This document shows, in pieces, positions 50,714 through 60,405 of a stretch of 64,000 nucleotides of DNA. A program made the translations under genes and the position numbers. The DNA is taken from NCBI GenBank assembly GCA_040007095.1, contig JBDTVS010000135.1:1-64000 (forward strand), read 5' to 3'. The notes beneath the pieces were generated by a model. It had not been told where the DNA came from. It ran no database searches and saw only the letters and a program-made list of their open reading frames with translations. The DNA comes from JBDTVS01 sp040007095. Lineage in GTDB: Bacteria > Acidobacteriota > Vicinamibacteria > Vicinamibacterales > CAVVIG01. How positions within the stretch are numbered: position 1 is the first letter of the stretch; each line of letters starts with the position of its first letter.

Positions 50714-53638
50714 GTGAGCACTGACTTTTTCTCAGAGGCCGGCACCGCCGCCCAGACGACAGACGGCGATCGACCGCTCACCACACTCGAGGTTCTCGAC
50801 GACGAGTATTGGGCCTTGAGTGGCGGCGTGCCGTCGGCGGAGTCGCAGGCGTTGCGTGAGGCGTATGTGCGCTCGCGCCGCGCCGTCGACACCGACACTG
50901 ATGCCGACGCCCAGGAACGAGCGTTCCGCCACGATGTCATCACTCGCCTGCACCACGCCAAACGCTCGGCGTTATGCTTTTCCGGCGGCGGCATTCGAAG
51001 CGCCACCTTCGGGTTGGGGCTGCTGCAGGGACTCTCGGCGGCCGCAGCCGACGACGACGCTCGGCCTCGTCTGGTCGGCGAGATCGACTTCTTGTCGACG
51101 GTGTCCGGCGGCGGGTACCTGGGCGCGTGGTTCTCCGCGTGGGCCACCCGGCTGGCCAGACCGGGAAGCCAATGGTTCCATGTCGCGCAGCCGGACGAGG
51201 CAGACGGCCCGGCCGGTGTCTTTCGATTGCTGGTGGAAAGTCCGCAGACGCTGCTCGACCCCGACCCCAAGCCGGTGCGCTATCTCCGCGACTACAGCAA
51301 CTACCTGACGCCGAAGCTCGGTACGTTCTCGGCCGATACCTGGGCCTTCATCGGCTCGATTCTGCGCAATCTGTTCCTGAACTGGCTCGTCCTGCTGCCG
51401 CTGCTCGCGGCGGTTCTACTCGTCCCGCTGGCTGCGCAGTCGATGCTCAACGCGGATGCGCCGGATGCCACGCTCTGGTTTCTGGTCATCAGTGGTTTCC
51501 TTCTGGGTGCGCTGGCGACGGGCTACGTCGGGTACGACCTGCCCAGCGCCGGCAACGCGGGAAATCGCTACACGAGCTACCTGTGCTTCTGCCTGGTCCC
51601 GCTGACGCTCGCCGCCGTCCACCTCAACACCTTCTGGGCGTGGCTGCACAACGCGCCTCCCGGATCGCCGGCGGAGCGCTGGTACGACATCGTGGCCCTC
51701 GGGAAGGGCCGACTGTCCTTCTGGTATTTCGGGATGTTTGGCGCCGCGATGCACGCCGGCGGCATGGGCGGCGGCCTGCTGCTGGCCATGTGGCACTTTC
51801 AGCGCCCGGCCAAACGAACCGGCGTGTACTGCACGCTTGCGGCCGCGGCGACGGGGTTTGCCGGCGGGCTGCTCGCATACGGCCTGACGAGACCCACGGT
51901 CGGTGCGTCCTTCGATGTCACCCGCTACGTGGTTCTGGCGTTTCCGCTCGTCATGAGCGTGTTTCTGTTTGCCGGCACACTCCTCGTGGGGCTGACCAGT
52001 TACGTGACCGATGACAAGGATCGGGAATGGTGGGCACGGTCCGGCGGGACTGTCCTCGCCATGGCGCTCGCGTGGCCGATCGCGGCCGGGACCGTGTTGT
52101 ACGCCGCCAACGTTCTCACGTTCGCGTACGCGCAGATTGCGACCGCCGCAGGCGCCGCCGGGACCGGGCTGGCTGCCGCCAGACTTGGCGGCAGCAGCGG
52201 CTCGTCGTCGGGCCGTCGCGGTGACGGGGCGGTCCCTGCCAGCACGCCTGGATCGATGGTCAAGGATGTGGCGGCCCGGCTCGTGCTCCCGGTCTTCATC
52301 GTGTTGCTGGCGATGCTGCTCGCGTGGGTGAATCAGGAGGCGGCGGCGATCTACGTGCCTGGCTTTCTCGAAAGTACAGGGTTGACGTCGGTGACCCACG
52401 CCGCCGGCCGCGCCATCCTCGTGGCGATGCGTGGGATTCCAATTCTCTCGACTGCGGGCAACTCCATCGCGAAGTTGTACAGCGTCACGGAGGGCGTGCT
52501 CTGGACCGGCGCCGCGTACGCGCTGCTCTGCGGGTGGGCGTCGTACTTCATCAACGTCAACAGCTTCTCCCTTCACGGGATGTACAAGCAGCGCCTCATC
52601 CGCGCCTACCTGGGCGCGTCGAATGCCCATCGTCATCCCCACCCCTTCACGGGGTTCGACGAGAAAGACAACATGGCGATGTGTGCGCTGACGACGCACA
52701 AGCCAATGCACGTCGTCAACATTGCGCTCAACCTGGTCGGCGGGAGCAAGCTGGCGTGGCAGCAGCGCAAGGCGGAGTCGTTCACCTCCACGCGCTTGCA
52801 CACCGGGTCGTTACGGATCGGCTATCGCCCGTCCACCGAGTACGGGGGCAAATACAAACCCGGAACGAGCGCGATCTCGCTCGGCACGGCGATGACGATC
52901 TCGGGGGCGGCGGCAAGCCCGAACATGGGCTACAACTCGTCGTCGCTGCTCGAGCTGGTGATGACGCTGTTCAACGCGCGTCTCGGGTGGTGGCTCGGCA
53001 ATCCGTGCCGGGAAATGTGGCGGCTGCGGGGTCCCCGGTTCGGCGTGCGGCCGTTCATCGACGAGGCGTTCGGGCTCACCAACGATACGAACACGTGGGT
53101 GTATCTCTCCGACGGCGGACACTTCGAAAATCTCGCGCTGTATGAGATGGTGCTGCGCCGGTGCAAGGTGATCATCGTGTCGGATGCCGGGGCCGATCCG
53201 GGATACACCTATCAGGATCTCGGCAATGCCGTGCGCAAGATCCGGATCGACATGGGGATCGCCATCGAGTTCAGGCGGCCGATGCCGATGTCACCGACCC
53301 GGATGGCGACGTCTGAATTTTCGGGTCACCACGCCGCCATCGCGGATATTCGATACGGCGCATGCGATGGAGGCGAAGACGGAATCCTGGTGTACCTCAA
53401 GCCGTCGCTGAGCGGTGACGAGCCGGCGGACGTGCACCACTACGCGGCAGAGAACATCGGATTTCCCCATCAGACGACCGCGGATCAGTTCTTCAACGAG
53501 TCGCAGTTCGAGAGCTATCGCCGCTTGGGGCTGCACGTCGTGGAGCGAATCCGCGCGTCGGCGCCGGACGCGGGCCAGATGGATCTGCACGGTTTCGTCG
53601 CGGCGGCGACGGCCTACTGCGACGGACACACGCCCTGA
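50714..53638 (+). CDS. Large membrane-embedded patatin-like phospholipase
   Basis: A 974-residue protein starting at GTG just after the lactonase gene. The patatin parts are split: ALCFSGGGIRSATFG (oxyanion hole, about 87-100) and STVSGGGYLG (nucleophile Ser about 131) are near the N-terminus, while the catalytic Asp (YLSDGGHFENLALYEM) is near residue 798. Between them lie about nine transmembrane helices (roughly residues 215-620). Most patatins are soluble or have a compact domain; this inserted-membrane form is a distinct subfamily of large patatins. It probably cleaves membrane lipid acyl chains. Confidence 0.85.
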   Translation: MSTDFFSEAGTAAQTTDGDRPLTTLEVLDDEYWALSGGVPSAESQALREAYVRSRRAVDTDTDADAQERAFRHDVITRLHHAKRSALCFSGGGIRSATFGLGLLQGLSAAAADDDARPRLVGEIDFLSTVSGGGYLGAWFSAWATRLARPGSQWFHVAQPDEADGPAGVFRLLVESPQTLLDPDPKPVRYLRDYSNYLTPKLGTFSADTWAFIGSILRNLFLNWLVLLPLLAAVLLVPLAAQSMLNADAPDATLWFLVISGFLLGALATGYVGYDLPSAGNAGNRYTSYLCFCLVPLTLAAVHLNTFWAWLHNAPPGSPAERWYDIVALGKGRLSFWYFGMFGAAMHAGGMGGGLLLAMWHFQRPAKRTGVYCTLAAAATGFAGGLLAYGLTRPTVGASFDVTRYVVLAFPLVMSVFLFAGTLLVGLTSYVTDDKDREWWARSGGTVLAMALAWPIAAGTVLYAANVLTFAYAQIATAAGAAGTGLAAARLGGSSGSSSGRRGDGAVPASTPGSMVKDVAARLVLPVFIVLLAMLLAWVNQEAAAIYVPGFLESTGLTSVTHAAGRAILVAMRGIPILSTAGNSIAKLYSVTEGVLWTGAAYALLCGWASYFINVNSFSLHGMYKQRLIRAYLGASNAHRHPHPFTGFDEKDNMAMCALTTHKPMHVVNIALNLVGGSKLAWQQRKAESFTSTRLHTGSLRIGYRPSTEYGGKYKPGTSAISLGTAMTISGAAASPNMGYNSSSLLELVMTLFNARLGWWLGNPCREMWRLRGPRFGVRPFIDEAFGLTNDTNTWVYLSDGGHFENLALYEMVLRRCKVIIVSDAGADPGYTYQDLGNAVRKIRIDMGIAIEFRRPMPMSPTRMATSEFSGHHAAIADIRYGACDGGEDGILVYLKPSLSGDEPADVHHYAAENIGFPHQTTADQFFNESQFESYRRLGLHVVERIRASAPDAGQMDLHGFVAAATAYCDGHTP

Positions 53639-53747
53639 ACCGAACCTGTGGTTGTCGGCATTCCATCGGCGTGGCGCGGAGGTCGCAACCCCAACTTCAG
53701 CTAATGCCGTTCGTTCGAGCAGTTTCGACCAATGTGGGAGAGGTCCG

Positions 53748-53830
53748 AACCACCAAGAGCACAAAGGCCACAAAGCCGTTCTCCGAGTGGGAAACGACGT
53801 CCTTCGTGTGCTTTGTGTTCTTTGTGGTTC
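53748..53830. repeat. Inverted array of 9-nt CAC-AAG units
   Basis: Left arm 53748-53775 (CCACCAAGA, GCACAAAGG, CCACAAAG) and right arm 53801-53830 are reverse complements around a 25-bp loop. It lies in the convergent gap between the patatin and S8 protease genes, and could terminate both. Confidence 0.75.
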
Positions 53831-53844
53831 AAAAAACTCGGCGT

Positions 53845-56800
53845 TCAGCGAACGGGTATCAGCTGGGCCTGCTCGTGGTCGCCAGCCCAGAAGTTGTCGA
53901 GCGAGACGACCATCAGTCCCAATGCGGGCGTCGCGGACCATTCGGCCGGATCGAGCGAGAGCGGGACGAACGCCTTGTCGCCCGGTCCGACGACCGCGTA
54001 GGCTCCGGTGCTGATCGCGTTCTCGAACGCGTTGAACCGCGCCGTCGACGGAATGAAATCCCCCGACACGCCCAGCAGATCGAAAATCTGCGCACCGTAG
54101 CTGAAGCGCGGACTTGCGGCGGTTAACCCCAGGTCGCTCGCCAGGACGGGGAGGAGGATGGTGTTGGCATCCGTGGGCGCCACCGCCAGGAACGTCGCGC
54201 GGACGGCGCCGGTCGCCAGGTTCAAGACCGCGGCGGCGACCTGGCCGTTGAACGCGCCGGTGGTGAGGAAGCCAAAGTCGATGCCGACCACGGCCACGTC
54301 AGGAGTCCCATCGCCGTTGAGGTCGATCACCAGGTCGAACTCGAGCGTCGAGGCGCTGGACCACGGCCTGAAGGTATTCACCGCGAAAAGCAGCACCTTG
54401 CCGTCGGCGGTGTCCAGGGATTGCACGCCTACGGCGCGCAGGTTGACGGGGAGCCGGTTCTCACGGCCCATGAGACCCCACGCGTAGAAATCGGCGGTTC
54501 CGGCCACCGCCGCCGACACGTTCTTGACCCGCGCGACCGCCGCCGTGTGATACGGCCACGCCAGGTTGGTGACCATATCCGTCTGGACCTGTGAGCGTGC
54601 GCGCGCCACCAGGTAGTACGGCACGCCGAGCGCCGCGCCTCCGTTTTGGTTCTGGTTCGTCGGCGTCAGCACGATGAGACCCGCCACATCCCTGAAATCG
54701 TTCGAGTCGCCGGCTGTTGCGACCGGGACTTTCAATCTGACTCGGACCCTGGTCGACTGCCCGGCCAACACCGACACGATCGACGGACTGACTTGGACTG
54801 AATGCGGCGAGGTGCCGCCGCTCGCCGTGACAGAGACGGAGAACCTCGCGGACCTGGTTCCCAGGTTCTGGACGACGATCTCCTGTTCCGCCTGGAAGGC
54901 GCGGGAGAATTCCTGGACCCCGAAGCTCAGGCTCGGCAGGTCGGCTCCGCCTCGCGCGATCACCCATGTCCGAGTGGCCGGAGCCGGCTGTACCAGCCCG
55001 GCGCCCGAAATCCGTGCCGACCAGCCGGCGATCTGAGCCGCGCGTGCCGTATTGACTATCGCCGTGCTGACTTCATCGGCCTGCCATCCGGGGTGCGCCT
55101 GGAGAGCGAGCGCGGCCACACCCGATACATGCGGCGCCGACATTGAGGTGCCAGACGAGGTGAGGGCGCCGGCGCCGGTGCCCATCCCGGTCGAGACGAT
55201 CGAGGCGCCTGGCGCGGCCAGATCTGGTTTGAGCACCCCATCGCCGCTTCTCGGGCCTCCTGACGTGAAGGACGCCGCCGTGCCAAATGTGGGGTTGGCG
55301 ATATTCGCGTGCGAAAAGGTCGCCGTGGATGCGCTCGCCAGCAATGCGCTGTCGGCGGCGGGGCTCCCTTGTACGCCGAGGAATGGGATGGCGATACCGG
55401 GGAGGTCGCCCTCGACGGGCGGATAGCCGGGCGCGTCGTTGATCATCGCGACCGCCTTCGCTCCGTGGGCCGCACCCAGGGTGGCGCGGAGCACACGGTC
55501 ACAATTCCCGCGTCGCGTCACCACCAGCTTTCCGGCAACGCCCGAGTACTCACTGTCGTTGCAGCCCAACGAGATCGACGAATCCGGGTTCCTCAGCACG
55601 ACGATGGGCAGCGTCGTGGCGTCGACAAACGGGGCGCCATTCGAATTCTGCGCATGGACGGTCGCGCCGATGTTCACCGCGAGGTCGGCGCCCGGGAAGC
55701 CCGACACGGAGTCCATGGCGGCGACGCTGATGACCTTGTCGCCGCTGGCTGGCGCGCCCTGGATGTAGGGGCTGGCTCCGCTGTTCCCTGCGGACGCGAC
55801 GACCACGATGCCGGCCTCGACGGCGTGGTGGGAAGCTTCCGCGTCGGCGGTCTCGACGGTGCCGTACGACCCGCCGAGCGACATGTTGATCACGTCCATC
55901 CCGTGTTGGACCGCCCAATCGATCGCGTCGATCACCACGTCCGTCATGCCGGTGCCGGCGCAGCTCAGCACGCGCACGGCGTACAGGTCGGCGAGCGGCG
56001 CGACGCCGGGACCGATGCGGAACGCGACGTTCGGGGTGGTCTTGTCGTAGGGCCCCGCGAACGTGGCGCCAGCCGACGTGACGCCAAAGCCCGCGGCGGT
56101 GCCCGCCACGTGACTCCCGTGACCCTCACAGTCGAGCGGGTTGGCATCCGGACGCGGCGCATGCGCGGGGTCCGACTTGCTCGGATCGTAGCCGTCTCCG
56201 ACCAGATCGATGCCGCCCTTCACCTTCGGCGCGCCGGGTCCGAACATCGAGGGGTCCGCGGGCGAAGCGCTGGTCGCCTTGGCGGTGTTGAAGGCGGCGA
56301 CTGTTCCCGGGCCGCCGAAGTTCGCATGTGTATAGTCGATGCCGCTGTCGATGATCGCGATCTTGATGTGCTCGCCGTGCAATCCCGGCGGATTCTCCCA
56401 CACCTGCGGAGTGCCGAGGAACGGCACACTGGTCGCGTTGTTTGCGCGGTACATGGCGACCGGCTTGACGGCCACGACGCCCGGCAGCGCCGCCAGCGCC
56501 GGGATCTTGTCAGCGGTCGTGCGCACCTTGATCCCGTTGATGGCGTGCTGGAACGTGCCCAGGACCGACGCGCCATGCGCCTGAATTGCCGGCACCAGCG
56601 CCGCCTGCGCCGCGCGGAGGTCGCGCTCGATCCGAACGGCGTCGACAACGGCGAGTCGTTTACCCGGCATGCGGCCGCGAGCGACGGCCACCGGGTCGCC
56701 GGCGATCGTCAGCACGACCGTGACCGGCCGCTGCGCGCCGAGCGCGATCGCGGGGGTGAAGTCCCCGAGGACTGGCGTTCGAACGAATTGTCGCGTAGGT

Positions 56801-56880
56801 GGCGCAGACTGCGCGCTCAGACAGAGCGGGCAGACCATCAGCAGAACCCCTGTCACGACGGCGCGGAAACGTATCGGCAT
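53845..56880 (-). CDS. Secreted S8 (subtilisin-like) serine protease
   Basis: A 1011-residue secreted protease. Order: signal peptide (about 1-23, ending LSAQS), an inhibitor-I9-like propeptide (about 40-130), then the subtilase domain with Asp in IAIIDSGIDYTHANFGG, His in EGHGSHVAGTAAG and Ser in SGTSMSAPHVSGVAAL. A protease-associated (PA) insert lies between His and Ser (around IPFLGVQGSPAA). After the catalytic domain come Fn3-like and an unassigned beta-rich region to the end. The start at 56880 has GGAGG 4 nt upstream. A large cell-surface or secreted protein digester. Confidence 0.9.
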   Translation of the reverse strand: MPIRFRAVVTGVLLMVCPLCLSAQSAPPTRQFVRTPVLGDFTPAIALGAQRPVTVVLTIAGDPVAVARGRMPGKRLAVVDAVRIERDLRAAQAALVPAIQAHGASVLGTFQHAINGIKVRTTADKIPALAALPGVVAVKPVAMYRANNATSVPFLGTPQVWENPPGLHGEHIKIAIIDSGIDYTHANFGGPGTVAAFNTAKATSASPADPSMFGPGAPKVKGGIDLVGDGYDPSKSDPAHAPRPDANPLDCEGHGSHVAGTAAGFGVTSAGATFAGPYDKTTPNVAFRIGPGVAPLADLYAVRVLSCAGTGMTDVVIDAIDWAVQHGMDVINMSLGGSYGTVETADAEASHHAVEAGIVVVASAGNSGASPYIQGAPASGDKVISVAAMDSVSGFPGADLAVNIGATVHAQNSNGAPFVDATTLPIVVLRNPDSSISLGCNDSEYSGVAGKLVVTRRGNCDRVLRATLGAAHGAKAVAMINDAPGYPPVEGDLPGIAIPFLGVQGSPAADSALLASASTATFSHANIANPTFGTAASFTSGGPRSGDGVLKPDLAAPGASIVSTGMGTGAGALTSSGTSMSAPHVSGVAALALQAHPGWQADEVSTAIVNTARAAQIAGWSARISGAGLVQPAPATRTWVIARGGADLPSLSFGVQEFSRAFQAEQEIVVQNLGTRSARFSVSVTASGGTSPHSVQVSPSIVSVLAGQSTRVRVRLKVPVATAGDSNDFRDVAGLIVLTPTNQNQNGGAALGVPYYLVARARSQVQTDMVTNLAWPYHTAAVARVKNVSAAVAGTADFYAWGLMGRENRLPVNLRAVGVQSLDTADGKVLLFAVNTFRPWSSASTLEFDLVIDLNGDGTPDVAVVGIDFGFLTTGAFNGQVAAAVLNLATGAVRATFLAVAPTDANTILLPVLASDLGLTAASPRFSYGAQIFDLLGVSGDFIPSTARFNAFENAISTGAYAVVGPGDKAFVPLSLDPAEWSATPALGLMVVSLDNFWAGDHEQAQLIPVR

Positions 56881-57060
56881 GAACCCTCCAGCCTGCGTCG
56901 CAGCGTAGTAGGGCCGGTCGAGTGTGTCAAATGGCGGTGGGTGAATTGCCGACAAATTGCGTTGCAATTTGTGAGGGCTTCAGCGACACTCCCCCGCATC
57001 CCGGGTGGCTTCGAGCGCAGAATCGGCCGGTGAAGGGCACCTGGATGCAGGGAGGCCGCC

Positions 57061-59079
57061 GTGAGGAAGCACGACCTGTTACGACAGCGCGCGCAGGGGT
57101 CGCCGAGAATTCTGTGGCGGTCCCTCAGCGCCGTGCGCGGCTCCGGCGTCGAGAGACGCCGTGCGTTCAGGCTGTTCTCTCGAATCATCGTGGTCGCCGT
57201 GACCGCCGCGGGCGTCCTCGTCGGCGCTCAGCCGCCCGCCTCTCGGCAGGTCGAGTGGCCCTATTACGGCGGTGATCCGGGCGGCACGAAATACTCCGCG
57301 CTGACCGATATCGACGCCACGAACATCCAGCGGCTGCAGGTCGCCTGGGAGTGGAAGCACTGGGAGGCGCCGCTCACCGAATTCGGCACCACCCCGGGGT
57401 TGTTCGAAGCGACCCCGTTGATGATCGATGGCGTGCTCTATGTCACCACGCCCTACAACAGCATCGCCGCGCTCGATGCCGAGACGGGCCGGGAGCTCTG
57501 GCGGTTTGACGGCGAAGCGTACAAGCTCGGTCAGATTCTGTCGGGCAGCGGGTGGAAGCTGCGCGGCACCGCGTTCTGGCGCGACGGCAACAAGCTCCGC
57601 GTCTTCCTGAACAGCCGCCATCGCATGTTCTCGCTCGAGGCGGAAGATGGCCGCCCGGTCCGCTCGTTCGGCAATGCCGGGGTCGTGTCGTTGACCGACG
57701 GCCTGGCCCGCATCTCAGACGTCAAGCACGCGACGCAGAGCTCGCCGCCGGTCGTCTATCGGGATCTGGTGATTGTCGGCAGCCAGATTCCCGACCGGGT
57801 GCAGACCTCCGACCCGGTCGGATACGTGCAGGCATTCAACGCGCGCACGGGCAAACGGGCCTGGAGCTTCGCGGTCACTCCGCAGTCGGCCAGGGACCCG
57901 GGGGCCGAGACGTGGGCCAATGAATCGTGGCGAAAGAACGGCCACGCCAACGTCTGGGCGCCGATGGCGCTCGACGCGGGTCGCGGGTTGCTCTATCTGC
58001 CGACTTCCACGCCGAGCAGCGATTACTACGGCGGCGGCCGGCCAGGCGCCAACCTCTTCGCCGAGTCGCTGGTCTGCCTCGAGGCGGCGACGGGCAAGGT
58101 GAAGTGGCACTTCCAAACCGTTCACCACGGTCTCTGGGACTACGACAACCCGGCCCAGCCGAACCTGGTCACGATTACGGTCGATGGCCGGCGGATCGAC
58201 GCGGTCGCCCAAATCACCAAGCAGGGTTTCACCTACGTCTTCGATCGCGTGACCGGGCAGCCGGTGTGGCCGATCGTGGAGCGGCCGGTCCCGGTCGACA
58301 GCAACGTCCCGGGCGAGGTGCCGTTCCCCACGCAGCCGTTTCCGACCAAGCCGCCGCCGTTCACCGATCAGGGCGTGTCGCTCGACGATGCGAACGACTT
58401 GACGCCCGCGATCAAGACGTTGGCACAGCAGCAGATGAAGAAGTTCCGGATCGGCCCGCTGTTCACGCCTCCCTCCCTCGAGGGGACGCTGCAGCGTCCC
58501 GCACAAGGTGGGGGCGGCAACTGGGGCGGCGCCGCATTCGACCCCGACACGGGATATCTGTTCGTCCGCGCGATTCGGGGCGCCGGACTCAATCGAGTAG
58601 CCAAGAACGACGGATCCGATCCGCTGGTGGAGGGCGCCTACTCCGATCGATTCGCGAGGGGCGGGGAAGACGTCAGCGTGAATGGTCTTCCACTGACGGC
58701 GCCACCGTATGCGGTGTTCACGGCGGTGGATCTGAACAAGGGCGACATTGCGTGGCGAGTGCCGCTTGGTGAAGGAAGCGCTGCCCTGCGCAATCACGCG
58801 CTCCTCAAGGGGGTCACCTTACCCGATCGACTGGGCTCGTCGAACAATCGCGGCGGCGCGATGGTGACGAAGAGCGGCCTGGTGTTCATCGGCGGCGGCG
58901 ACAGCTACTTCTACGCCTTCGACGCCAAGACCGGCAGGGAAGTCTGGCGCGCGAAGATTGCGCATCCCAATACCGCCAACCCGATGACCTATCGCACCCG
59001 CTCCGGCCGTCAGTTCATCGTCATCGCCAGCGGCACGGGGGCCGACAACCGGCTGCAGGCGTTTGCCGTCGGCCCGTAA
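57061..59079 (+). CDS. PQQ-dependent dehydrogenase, glucose/membrane-type
   Basis: A 672-residue quinoprotein starting at GTG (GGGAGG 5 nt upstream). One hydrophobic segment (about 40-60) is a signal or anchor. The propeller opens with WPYYGGDPGGTKYSAL as in the glucose/quinate dehydrogenase group, and the active-site region HGLWDYDNPAQPNLV matches the HHDLWDMDVPAQP-type segment of membrane glucose dehydrogenase. It differs in architecture from the two alcohol-type PQQ enzymes in the window: there is no vicinal cysteine pair, and the domain of five N-terminal helices of GcD is absent. Confidence 0.88.
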   Translation: MRKHDLLRQRAQGSPRILWRSLSAVRGSGVERRRAFRLFSRIIVVAVTAAGVLVGAQPPASRQVEWPYYGGDPGGTKYSALTDIDATNIQRLQVAWEWKHWEAPLTEFGTTPGLFEATPLMIDGVLYVTTPYNSIAALDAETGRELWRFDGEAYKLGQILSGSGWKLRGTAFWRDGNKLRVFLNSRHRMFSLEAEDGRPVRSFGNAGVVSLTDGLARISDVKHATQSSPPVVYRDLVIVGSQIPDRVQTSDPVGYVQAFNARTGKRAWSFAVTPQSARDPGAETWANESWRKNGHANVWAPMALDAGRGLLYLPTSTPSSDYYGGGRPGANLFAESLVCLEAATGKVKWHFQTVHHGLWDYDNPAQPNLVTITVDGRRIDAVAQITKQGFTYVFDRVTGQPVWPIVERPVPVDSNVPGEVPFPTQPFPTKPPPFTDQGVSLDDANDLTPAIKTLAQQQMKKFRIGPLFTPPSLEGTLQRPAQGGGGNWGGAAFDPDTGYLFVRAIRGAGLNRVAKNDGSDPLVEGAYSDRFARGGEDVSVNGLPLTAPPYAVFTAVDLNKGDIAWRVPLGEGSAALRNHALLKGVTLPDRLGSSNNRGGAMVTKSGLVFIGGGDSYFYAFDAKTGREVWRAKIAHPNTANPMTYRTRSGRQFIVIASGTGADNRLQAFAVGP

Positions 59080-59136
59080 CGTCGGGCGCCGCGGACGCGC
59101 GGGACCATGGAGGGCGGGCGACTTCGGTCGAAGTCG

Positions 59137-59799
59137 TCAGAGAGCGTGTAGGTCGGGCGCAGCCAGGTTCTTCACCGCCGCGTCGTATTGCTGTAACGCT
59201 TCACCCGGCTGCGAGATGGAAACGTTCAAATCGCGGAGGAGTCCGTTCTCGATGGAGTAGATCCAGCCATGGATGCTGACTCTCTGCTGGCGCGCCCACG
59301 CGTCCTGCACGATGCTGGTGTTGGCGACGTTGAGCGCCTGCTCGATGACGTTCAACTCGCACAGGCGATTGGCGCGGAGGGTTTTCTTGAGCGCACCGAG
59401 CTGCTCCCGATGTTTGTCTCGCACATCGCGGACGTACTTCAACCAGCCGTCGATCAGGCCGAGGCGCCGATCTTCCAGCGCCGCTTCTACGCCGCCGCAG
59501 CCTAGATGACCGCACACGATGATGTGCCGCACGTGCAGCACGTCCACCGCATACTGAATCACGGACAGGCAATTTGGATCACCCTCGGCGACCACGTTGG
59601 AGACGTTGCGATGGACGAACAGCTCGCCCGGCAGCAGTCCGACGATTTCATTTGCGGGCACGCGACTGTCCGCGCAGCCGATCCACAGCGATTTTGGCGC
59701 CTGCTGACCCGACAGCTTGTGGAAAAACCCGGGATCGCGCTCGGTCATCCGGGCGACCCAACGACGATTGTTTTCGAACAGCTGGCTCAATTCGTCCAT
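59137..59799 (-). CDS. can: Beta-class carbonic anhydrase
   Basis: A 220-residue zinc enzyme interconverting CO2 and bicarbonate. Zinc ligands and catalytic dyad are all visible: LWIGCADSRVPANEI (Cys, Asp, Arg), FVHRNVSN, and IIVCGHLGCGGVEAAL (His, Cys). The length and C-terminal region fit the beta-CA family of Escherichia coli Can. It is transcribed alone, convergent with the PQQ dehydrogenase gene (57 bp gap). The 606-bp region upstream (59800-60405) contains only a palindrome arm and the promoter of the TonB gene; no other gene is recognisable. Confidence 0.92.
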   Translation of the reverse strand: MDELSQLFENNRRWVARMTERDPGFFHKLSGQQAPKSLWIGCADSRVPANEIVGLLPGELFVHRNVSNVVAEGDPNCLSVIQYAVDVLHVRHIIVCGHLGCGGVEAALEDRRLGLIDGWLKYVRDVRDKHREQLGALKKTLRANRLCELNVIEQALNVANTSIVQDAWARQQRVSIHGWIYSIENGLLRDLNVSISQPGEALQQYDAAVKNLAAPDLHAL

Positions 59800-59990
59800 G
59801 CTGGAATCTTATCAGGCCGAATCCGAGGTTGACCCACGATCGGCGCCGGCAACGACCGGTCGGCGCTTTCGGCAAGGGCCGAGCGGCGCCACGGAAAGTC
59901 TGGCTGCATGCGACGAGCGATTCATCCGCGCCGGCGGCGGTATTGCTGCCCACTCAAATACTCCCGGGATTTTCGGTGGTCGCCTTGTCG

Positions 59991-60045
59991 GACGGGGCGT
60001 CTCGCCGTCTCGGTGCGGCGCCAGACGTTCACCACGGGCTGCTGG
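59991..60045 (+). repeat. Half copy of dispersed GCCCGT palindrome
   Basis: The arm 60002-60045 (TCGCCGTCTCGG ... GGGCTGCTGG) matches the reverse complement of 2279-2321 with few differences over 44 nt. The adjacent GACGGGGCG at 59991-59999 gives a short stem with CGCCGTC. Confidence 0.6.
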
Positions 60046-60197
60046 TAATGCCCGTCGAGGTGATACTCCACTGCGCCTGCACGGAGTCGAGTGCCGATCT
60101 GCCAGCTGTTTTCAGGCCTCGACGGCGCACGATCCAATGTGCCGAATGAGCTGAGCGAACCGGCTTGTGGCATGTGGATTTTGCCCAAACTTGTCCT

Positions 60198-60225
60198 TGG
60201 ACAATGTCAGGGACGTCACTATACT
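60198..60225 (+). promoter_or_regulatory. Probable sigma-70 promoter of the TonB gene
   Basis: TGGACA (60198-60203, five of six matches to TTGACA) and TATACT (60220-60225, five of six matches to TATAAT) are 16 nt apart. Transcription from about 60232 would give a leader of about 175 nt before the TonB start. Confidence 0.45.
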
Positions 60226-60405
60226 GAGCGGCCGATAACCTGTTCCGGTTGCTGTCGCAGCAGTTCAACCAGGCGCAATGTCCTGGAACACCGCGGCCTG
60301 AAGGGAAGGAGTCCACCAAGAGTCCGCATCGACTTTATGTAGGCCGTGAACGTGCGCGCGTATTCGTGTCGACAACTTGCAGACTGCCCAATGGAGGATG
60401 AAGTG

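Noticed and set aside
55309..57033. 574-codon plus-strand frame antisense to the S8 protease
   Set aside because: The minus strand carries the complete Asp-His-Ser triad; the antisense frame has no recognisable domain.
59922..60188. 88-codon minus-strand frame upstream of the carbonic anhydrase gene
   Set aside because: It runs through the palindrome arm, shows no homology and no ribosome site.
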